64,000 nucleotides of DNA from Daphnia pulex (Eukaryota; Arthropoda; Branchiopoda; Diplostraca; Daphniidae), in assembly GCF_021134715.1 (NCBI RefSeq), contig NC_060021.1, positions 3,906,001 through 3,970,000 on the forward strand, given 5' to 3'. A program made the position numbers and the translations under genes. Shown here piece by piece: positions 55,404 to 64,000 of this stretch; the first letter of the stretch is position 1, and every line of letters starts with the position of its first letter. Under the pieces are notes generated by a model. It did not search any database, had not been told where the DNA came from, and was given only the letters and a program-made list of their open reading frames with translations.

Positions 55404-58400
55404 ATGTCCTTGTTGGCTTCGATCCTCTTCTGTTTGTCCTCTCTCCTGCTGGTGGTGGCAGATCTCAACAGTCCAGCAGCAACCGTCCAGCAGTCTCAAC
55501 AAAAGGTCTAGATAATATATTAAAAGAAATAATTGTTTTATACAGTATATATAGAGAGTTTGATGTCAATTAAAGACATTGGCGAGTGTCACACGTGTCG
55601 TTATACAGTCGATCGGCCGGCCAGCAATAAACGACGGGTCATTTGGCCCGCCAGATCCATTCGAGCCGTTAGAGAAAAAGGGAAACGATTACAAAAAGAA
55701 ACTATCAAAATAATAAAAATAATCTTTTTTTTTTATTGTTATATCCGTCTGTAATAAAGAAAAAAAACTTTTTTTTTTGCCCGTCCGTCTACGCATAGAG
55801 TCCGACCAGCAAGACGGAGAAACTGGACGAGCTGCTGGCCGAGATTGGTGACGTCACGGCCGGAAACCTCGGCTCACTTTGCATTTCTCAGCAATTCCGA
55901 TCGGTGCCCGTCACGGTGAGAGTCGACGGGTTCGAGCCGGCCCGCCAGAAGGCCGACATGCTCGCCCGTCTCTTACAAGATCTCGGACAACTCGACAATC
56001 AAGGTACACTGCTGTGTTCTAACACACAATCTCCTTTTTTTACAGAGTCTGATCTTTTTTGGCTTTCGCCGCCCGTCCAGTTTGAAATTTAATAAAATAA
56101 AAATAAAATAAAAATATCCAGCTGTTGGACCGCTTCCCTTTCTAAATCTATCCAGACAAGAAATGTTGGCCAATTTCATTTCCTACCAGGAACTGTTCAC
56201 TTGAACTTCCTTACAAATTTATTATTATAAGAATTTTGATATGTAAATGGAAATCCTGCAACAACGAACGTCGGGGTCCGGTTCGACTCGTTTTTCTCTA
56301 TACTTTTCTATTTGATTTGATTTTTTTTTTTTTTTAATTCTCCGGTTATTTAATCATTGGGAAATGAAATGAGCCGTTACCAAGGCAACAACAACACACA
56401 AGCCAGAGCTTGAGAGACACAAGCAGTGACTTATGATGCCATTTGACGACGGCCCAAAAAGCTTTTGCCCCCTCTTGCTGTACTTATATCTACAGAGTAG
56501 CAGCAGAGCCGGCCCTTATTGCTCCTGTATGTGACGTGGTAATTTATACCGAGAGAGAGAGAGAGAGATCAAAGACCTTTATAGCTATCCCTTCCGGCGC
56601 TCTAACCGCTTCTCTCTCGGATATCTCTACGCTTTTATTTTATTTTATTTTATTTAGCTTTTTTCAGGGTCGAATTCCCTCGCAACATGCAATTGATTTT
56701 GTTTCGTTTCATCGTCGTCGTCCCTATTTTTCTAGTTCCGTTTTTCCTCTTTCTTCTTTTTATTTTCCAGCGGATCGATAGCGGATCCCGTGAGGTCCCC
56801 CTACAAGTTCTTTGTGTTTTTGTTTGACTATCCCCTAGGTGAAAGAACAGCACAGCCCCTTAGCAATAAGTTAACCTCTTGGCTTCCAAGGAAAGGATAG
56901 ATTTAAAAAAAAGCCAATCTACTTGCACACAGCGTCGCTTATGTAAGTTGCAATAGGCGAAATTTCAATGGCGACCGTCACCCGGCAACTTTCTTCCCAT
57001 TCAAATTTTTAACGACTCGTCGGTTCGCATTGATGAATAAATCACTGGCTGCGGGGATTCAACAGAAACAAACAGAAAAGCGAATGAATATGTGTCTCCA
57101 TCGATCGAGTGAATGTCAAACAAGATGAAGAAGTTTCCAGGTGGATTAATTATGTAAAAAAGTAACTGATTTATATGGCCGAAATAGCTCAGTTGGGAGA
57201 GCGTTAGACTGAAGATCTAAAGGTCCCTGGTTCGATCCCGGGTTTCGGCAAATCCTTTTTCAATTCTTTTTCCAAACAAGAAATTCGATCATTAGTTTCT
57301 CTTTTTAAACGTCGCGGCGAAATTTCGTTGATTTAACTCCCCCCTCCGCTAACACAAGTCGACCATTTCCAGCGGTTTATTTAAAACAAAACAAAAGAGC
57401 GAAACGCAAATAACTGGTTTATTGCGTTACACCTCTCTCTCCACTCCATTTTATTGTGTTTGTTCATTACGGTGAAAAGTCCAAGGGCCACGGCCGGGAG
57501 CAAAAATAACAATAAAAATAAATAAATCTGTCGTAATAAAATGACGTCGTTGGTTCCTATTTGGCTGTGTCGTTTGTTGTCGACTTAATTCCATATTATT
57601 GTTATATTGGTGAAGGTCGTTAAATATAAAAATGTGCTGCTGGACGACATCCGAGTCCACATGTCCGCCTGTATGTCCACCTTTTTTTATCTGGGTCATT
57701 GCTGCTGCTGATTTACGTCAGTGATAAATCCCGTTCGAGTTGGTTATTTCCACCAAATTTGGAGGAAATAATTTGAAAAAAGAAAATTTGCATCTCATTT
57801 GATTGAATAATTGATTATTTTGCAGAATTGTTGAAGCTGCTGATCAGGAGCGCCGTGCGCAGTGAGCGGACAATCGAGGCGTCACGGATGGTCACGTTCA
57901 CGAAGCCGGCCACGTCCTCGTCAGGCGCCGCCAACAGCAACAGCAACGCCGTCAATTTGCTTTTCATGGCTCACGCCAGCCGACCGGCCTCCCCTTACGC
58001 CGACCCTTCCCTCAAAGTCGATTACGTCCAGCAGCCGGCCGTCAGCGACACGGCCAACTCCGGCGGCAACGCTTCCATCCAGCAGGTAGAGTCAACAAGT
58101 TAAATGTCAAACGATTTATTCCGACGCTCCGCTGAACTGGAATCTGCTCGAAAACTGTCCGGCATATTAGTCGACGACGTTGCCCAAGGCGGGCGGATCC
58201 GTCAATCCCTCCGGCGTCCCGTCGCTAGGCAACGCGGCGCTGAGCGATCTCCCTTGGTTTGACGATCCCTTCCGCTCGACTTCCTCTTCCGGCAACTGGA
58301 ACAAGTTCATGATCAACTCGTCCAACGTCACTTTTCTCGGATGGTGGACTTTTCCTTACTACCAGTGTTCCAGCCGCCGCTGGACACTCACCTACTCCAT

Positions 58401-61400
58401 TCCGGTTACCAGCGCCTCGTCCAGCACCATTTCCTCGGCCGACCGGTTTGATTTTCTCTTGATTTTGTCCAGCTGGATATTTTAAAATAATATTTGAATG
58501 ATTTGGTTTTTGGTACAGACTGGACGGATTGCTGACGGTCGACGTGTCCGTCTCTTCGATGGACATCAATCAATGCGACGACGGGCCGTCCGACTCGTCT
58601 GACCAGCAGCAAATTGTCGCCCATTTCGCCGGGTCCCACAAATGCCACGAGACCAGCACGGTAATTTTAATTGAGACAACAAATGATACCTATTGAATAA
58701 ATGAATTGGGAATGCTGAATCATTAAATATTATAGTGCCGGTTCGAACGAGGTTACGGCTGGATTCGTGGCGGTTACACCTGCACCTGCCTGCCCGGCTA
58801 TTATTCGCCTTATCTGAAAAACGCCACGTTTAACGGATCGCACGTCGAATGTAAATTCCCAGTCAATTCCAATTTTTTAATTCATTGATTTCCGATTGAT
58901 TTCAAATTTTTCAATTGAAATGGACAGTGGCGTACCGGAACAAGTTGACGTTCAACAGCCAAGTCTACGACCAATTGTATCGCTGTCTGCCGTGCTCGGC
59001 CGGCTGCGACCTCTGCGTCGACGACTCGCCCTGTCTGGCACCTTACGACTGGCCGTTCAGGTGATTTATGGCTCACAATCAATTTCATTTTCCTTTTTTT
59101 TGTATTTTTTTTTCCCCTTAGCATTTTATTAGGAAAATGTCCGTTTTATGTGGGGCGGGCGTGTCCGATATGGCGCACTTTAATAGTCCAATAGATCTTT
59201 TGCCCGCCACGTTTGTGAGAAAATCCTCCCGTCCGGAATGAGGACGACGTGACGGTAGGGTCGTAAACCATTTCTTGACGTCTACGTGCTGGCCATCAGT
59301 TCCCAGCAACTCCTACCTAATGACTTTGACACAGTCGTTAGAGGTTGCCACCGCTATTAGATGGCGAATAATAATTATACATATAGTATATACTAGCTGG
59401 CCGGTTAGAAACCTCAACCAAAAAAAAAAAAAAGGAAAATCGACAAAAGGTGGAGGAGCCGGCCGCGTACGTGCGTCCAGTCACGCACTCCAACTCTCCT
59501 CTCTTGTTCTTTAGAGACGCACCGTCCGGTTTTTTTTCTTTTCTCGCGCTGTCCTTTAGCTTCTTGGTGGCGTGCGTGAGTCCTGCGGGTGCCGGTGCCC
59601 GCCCTTGTTGTTTTCCCGTCCGTCACATCTTAGGGGTCAAAAAGATCAAGTCTAGAAGAGCAAGAGCTCTCCCAACCAGCAGGAAGAAGAAAGCGGCCGG
59701 ACTAGTTTTCTATTTTCTATTTACTTTTTTTTTTTAAGAAACTGGATGCATGATGCTGGCAAACTGGTTGATTTGTATTTGTCTTTTTATTATTGGCACA
59801 TCAAATTCCCTGTCTAATAAAATAGAAAAAATAGAAATGAAATAATAAAAAAATCAACCCGGAAACAGGATCGTGTTGCTGGCCATCTCGATGACGTGGG
59901 TGATGGTGTCCATCGCCCTGATGGGCGCCGTTTACAAATACCGCCGGCTCAAAGTCTTCAAAGTGGCCAGCCCGACTTTCCTCTGCGTCACGCTACTCGG
60001 TTGCGCCATCATGTACGCCGAGGTAAATTTCACATTTGATGCATTTCGCCGTTTTCTCCTACTTGGCTGGCAAATTGATTTTCTTGACCGCCGGCATATC
60101 CGCCACACAGATGGCCGCCATTTTCCCCGAGCTGAACACGCCGGCCTGCGTGGCCACCAAGTGGACCCGTCACATGGGATTCTGCATCACTTTCAGTTCA
60201 CTCTTAATGAAGACTTGGAGGTACAAACGAAATTAGAATTTTCGATTCAAAAGAAAGGCGGGAAAAAGAAAAAGAAAGAATTTTTTCAAAAAAAGATAAC
60301 ACCAAAAATTGTTGTTGAACCCCGGCCAGGGTTTCATTGACTTACCGAGTCAAATCCGCTCACAAGTTGAAGCTGACGGACCAGCAGTTGCTGCAGTGGA
60401 TGGTGCCCATCATGCTGGTGGCCACCGTCTACCTGGGCGCTTGGACGGCCAGCGATCCGCCCACCGGCGAGTACATCCTCACCGGGCCCACCATGAAGTT
60501 CACGCAATGCACCTACAACTGGTGGGATCACAGCTTGGCCATAGGTATGAAACAATGACACAATCTTTTTTTAAATTTGAATTACGAATATTATTCGTAT
60601 TATTCATACATCGGTCTCATTTGGATAGTATTATGACGTAGTTATAATAAGAACCGGATTTATTGTTAGCGGTATCCCTGGGGCGCTTAAAGTACAAATG
60701 AACGATAGAAGAGATGGTGAGAGCGATTCCTTGTTTATTACTTCGGAATAACGGTCACATTCTGTGATTCCATTAGCGAGCTTTAACGAAGACATGATTA
60801 ACTGTCGTTATATTTTTTGTACGACAGTGCGGATCACCTTGCACATTTCATACAAGATGATATTTCGTATAGATATTCATGTAGGGATTGGATTAATTTA
60901 CATCAAGTTTCGAAATTATTTATTCGCGTACCCCCCAAAGGCGTTGATGTAAGTGAAGCCCAATTCATCCCATGAGCCATGAATAATCGGTAGCTGCATA
61001 GGCTTTTTATTAATGGATTAGAGCGAGCATTTCTGCAACATTCTCGGCCGATAAATGTGAGAATATGAAGGTGGACTAACCGAAATATCGGATGGCGACG
61101 TCATTCGGTACATTTGTTCAGTGTCTTTTCGTAATAATTCAAATCAAATTGTTACACTTGACTATATAAAAATTGATATTTCAATCAGTGTTCATTCATT
61201 TTTTAAATTATTATTATTAATCACGATAACCAGAAATCTTACTAACGCTTACCAACAATCTAATGAAAAGAAAAGCGAATAAAAAAACCCAGCGATATTC
61301 AAATAATAATAATCGACTCGCTGAATTTATGGCGATCCCTACAGGCATCCAACAATACGCCTTTCTTCCGGTTCGTGTTGATCGGGCACCGTCCTGCGCC

Positions 61401-63905
61401 ACGATTTGAATAGAAGTTTATTCAAATCAAAACATTCCGATTAACGAACATGGTCCAACATTAAACAAAGCATCTTATGAATTGAGCTGGTGATTGACAT
61501 TCAGATTAAAAGACATCGAAAGACATATTTTCTTTCGTGGGTCTTCACTTTCCTGAAAGTCATTTCGTGTCCAGCAAGGGAATTTTATTACATGCCAACT
61601 TTACACCTTGACTAAAATAAGGTGCACAATTAATTGTAAATCTCAAGTATTGCAGACGTTGGGGAACCTTCACATAATGCGATTAATAAGGAACTATTCT
61701 GTTCTAAGCCAATATCGTTTCTTTGACAGAGATGTGAGAAATTGAGCAGCCGTACGTGAATCCGCTTCGTGTGGTGGCAACGGATAAACTAATTTGATGA
61801 AACGTAGCGTTAAATCGTTAATTGAAGCAATAACGCTCACATGAGAAACCTTGAATTTCGAAAGGGGGGAAACGAAAATGAAAGAAATGACGGAAATTTA
61901 TCATTAACACTTCCTGCAATAATTGTGCAAAGATTGTAAAGATCACTGCGGGCAATGTTGCTCCAACTCTCTCGTCCGTTCATAGCCGAGCGTTCGCCAC
62001 GAGCGTTCGCGATGGTGCAACTCAGTCAATTCAAAATTTGCATATGTCGATTCACGAACTTTGCTGATAACATTGCCTAGCATAATTCAACTCAATAGCT
62101 GGTCGATTTCATCACAATGAGTTGATGTTCCTAACGAATAATGTTCATCAGTATTTGTAGACGCACACACAGTGCGTCATTCGCTTGAATAACGGGTTTT
62201 AATTTTAATGAAACTTTAACATATCACAATGTTTCGCATGCATTATATTTAGGGCCTTGCCTTATTTACAAGGCAGGTTCAGTAGAATAAATGTACGTTA
62301 TAACTATAATGAACAAAGCTACATGGAGAAACTTGAGTTAGCAACTTAAAATGCTCTAATATCCACCAAATTAACATAACGTGAAGATCAGCAAAATGAC
62401 CAATAACAACGGATAAAAATAAACTTTCGGTGCTCTTTAAAGTAAAAATTAAATTTGAGACAACTTCTTCCTTTTTTCTTGATACGCTTTTACAGTTTGT
62501 CGCGCCATAAAGAAAAAAATTTCCTACGGTTTTCTAATTAAGGCGGTAGATTTGAATTCAACTCGCGATTAATAACTCTTACGTTGAATCCAAACCCTTA
62601 TAATTGTTATCAGTTGTAGGATAGGATAGAGAGCTAATTGCAACGACGCAGATTCATTTCGCAACGTCACAGTCTATTAGATAGGGTATTTATGTCACGG
62701 CCAGAGAAGCGCAATTGATATCAATCCCAGTATTACACGTAATTAATTAAGTTGGAGTGAGAGTAGACTGGAAATACAATTGTTTGTTTAACCCCACCAG
62801 CTAATGGACCAACAATTTAACTTGTTTTTTTCCATTTTACGAAATATTTTATGTTTTAATTGAGCAGGCGAGGTGTTTTTCCTGATGTGGGGAATTCACG
62901 TCTGCTACTCTGTCCGCCGGGCCGAAACGTATTTCAATGAGACCAAACACATTTCGTGGGCCGTCTACAACATCGCCGTTAGCAACATCATCTTCGCTTC
63001 ATTCCAGTATGCATACGAAATAAACAAATGTTCAGACACTTTCCCATTTTTATTATTTTCCGGATTTTTTCATAGTTTGCTGTTGCTACCCAACGTCGGG
63101 CCGGACATGAAATATTTATTGGGTTTCATCCGCACTCAGATGAGCACCACGGTCACCATTGCCTTGGTCTTTGGTCCCAAGGTAAAACAAAAATATTTTT
63201 AACAAACTGTAAAATTGTTGTATTTAATTTTCTTCAAATTTTTTGTCAGTTTTATCTGGTGGCGATGGGGAGAGGAGACGAGCACGACGCCCGGACCAAG
63301 GCCCGCGGTGTGACGGCCTCGTTCTCGTTGAATGGACTCAGTTTGGCCAGCGGGTTGGGTGGCAGCTGCAGCGGAGGAGGACCCGGCGGAGTCCTTGTCG
63401 GCGGAGGGATGACGGAAAACTTGGAGAACTCCGGCAATCCACCGGAACCGGACGACCAGCCCGTCGACCTCTACCGCGAGAATGAAGAACTCAAAGTAAA
63501 ACAAAAAAAAAATAAAATCTACTTTCCATATATGTGGGAATTTAAAATAAAGAAAAAAACAACAAAAACATAAAAAGTTCCCAAAAATGGTCGGACTGGA
63601 ACAAGGCGATCCGGTTCCCACATTTGGTTTGGGCAAAGGGCCGAGGCGAAGCGCATAAGAATCAGGCGAAATAGACGTAGAATTCGAGTGACAAAAACGA
63701 ACAATATGATTGAAACTCAACTGTGTTAAATCATGCAAAGGTTTTGTTCCATTAGGAAATTTGGACCCTCGAAAAGACCCGAAATGATTTCATTTAAAAT
63801 GTTGACTTTCTCGCGCCAAAAACCAAAAATATGAAATGTAATTTGTCAATTGTAATTTATTATTATTATATCCAGGCTGAGATATCCAAACTGCTGACTG
63901 TCTAA
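55404..63905 (+). CDS. Orphan class C GPCR of the GPR158 / CG31760 type
   Basis: Fourteen exons: 55404-55505, 55799-56003, 57826-58085, 58171-58445, 58519-58660, 58736-58850, 58928-59060, 59869-60022, 60111-60220, 60330-60544, 62868-63006, 63076-63181, 63250-63495 and 63876-63905. They total 2232 nt (743 residues), in phase. Signal peptide [19 protein letters not shown]. The extracellular part has [18 protein letters not shown] and [16 protein letters not shown] (Cache-like fold), then a Cys-rich EGF-like segment ([33 protein letters not shown]). Seven-TM domain from about residue 412 ([84 protein letters not shown]). The tail is short and Gly-rich, ending [15 protein letters not shown]. It lacks a Venus-flytrap domain, as GPR158 does. 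Human GPR158 has been reported as a glycine-responsive receptor; the ligand here is unknown. Confidence 0.9.
57178..57250 (+). tRNA. tRNA-Phe (GAA)
   Basis: A 73-nt cloverleaf: GCCGAAA/TTTCGGC acceptor with discriminator A, D arm GCTC..GAGC, anticodon loop CTGAAGA carrying GAA, and T arm with TTCGATC. It has no intron and is followed by CTTTTTC, a Pol III terminator. It lies in sense orientation within intron 2 (56004-57825) of the receptor gene. Confidence 0.95.
60545..62867. other. 2.3-kb intron 10 of the receptor gene, nothing else recognised
   Basis: The longest intron of the gene, between the exons ending DHSLAIG and starting [10 protein letters not shown]. It has no ORF with a motif, no tRNA and no inverted-repeat element seen by eye. 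Its length compared with the others (70 bp to 1.8 kb) might reflect intronic regulatory DNA or an old insertion. Confidence 0.5.
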
Positions 63906-64000
63906 CACAATTGTAGCTAAAAACTCACAAAAAGGCCCTCAAATTAAGAAATAATAAGAGAGAGAAATAGACGCACACGGTATATAGTATTCATACTAAA
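63906..64000 (+). other. 3' UTR start of the receptor gene
   Basis: Follows the TAA stop at 63903-63905. An AAGAAATAATAAGAGAG stretch near 63946 is A-rich, but the poly(A) site probably lies beyond the window. Confidence 0.5.

Noticed and set aside
63199..63738. 179-residue minus-strand ORF at the right end
   Set aside because: It is antisense to exon 13 of the receptor gene and its intron.
1..64000. CRISPR arrays, rRNA genes, riboswitches, phage or bacterial operons
   Set aside because: None seen; gene structure with introns and tRNA features shows eukaryotic nuclear DNA.

Overview
The window looks like an arthropod nuclear genome, most likely a small crustacean of the Daphnia type. The evidence is: intron-rich genes with many 50-100 bp GT..AG introns; an animal SEC24C/D coat protein gene; a receptor of the GPR158 / Drosophila CG31760 class; eukaryotic tRNA genes without encoded CCA; and a mixed load of decayed transposons. 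I see no bacterial, plasmid or CRISPR features. The species call is inference.

Layout. (1) 1-12 kb: two oppositely oriented two-gene units. Each pairs a CACTA/EnSpm-like transposase gene with a divergently transcribed gene for a DUF4806-like protein: 1-248 minus with 1365-3215 plus, and 6919-8772 minus with 9247-11934 plus. Their tails face each other, and between them lies a truncated, frame-damaged LRPPRC-like PPR gene (4190-6002 minus). (2) 13.4-26.8 kb: a transposon graveyard holding two inverted copies of one Gypsy family, a BEL/Pao deletion derivative, a 3' remnant of the CACTA-like family, a Copia remnant and a CR1/L2-like LINE fragment. (3) 28-31 kb: small inverted-repeat (MITE-like) elements and a LINE 3' end with a tandemly duplicated tail. 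(4) 31.4-37.1 kb: a more divergent CACTA-like transposase (minus) head to head, across 166 bp, with a gene for an acidic, BEN-domain-like protein (plus). (5) 38-40 kb: a Gypsy RNase H scrap and two identical tRNA-Trp genes in inverted orientation. (6) 41.0-44.7 kb: an intact 8-exon SEC24C/D gene (COPII cargo adaptor). (7) 44.7-55.4 kb: microsatellite-rich DNA without supported genes. (8) 55.4-63.9 kb: an intact 14-exon gene for an orphan class C GPCR of the GPR158/CG31760 type, with a tRNA-Phe gene inside its second intron.

The two intact host protein genes join into open frames whose exon lengths sum to multiples of three (3156 and 2232 nt), which supports the splice models. The most interesting pattern is the repeated head-to-head pairing of a CACTA-like transposase with a second protein gene. 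It occurs three times here and suggests a two-gene mobile element, possibly one that has carried or trapped a piece of LRPPRC. All family names come from motif recognition by eye; no database search was run.
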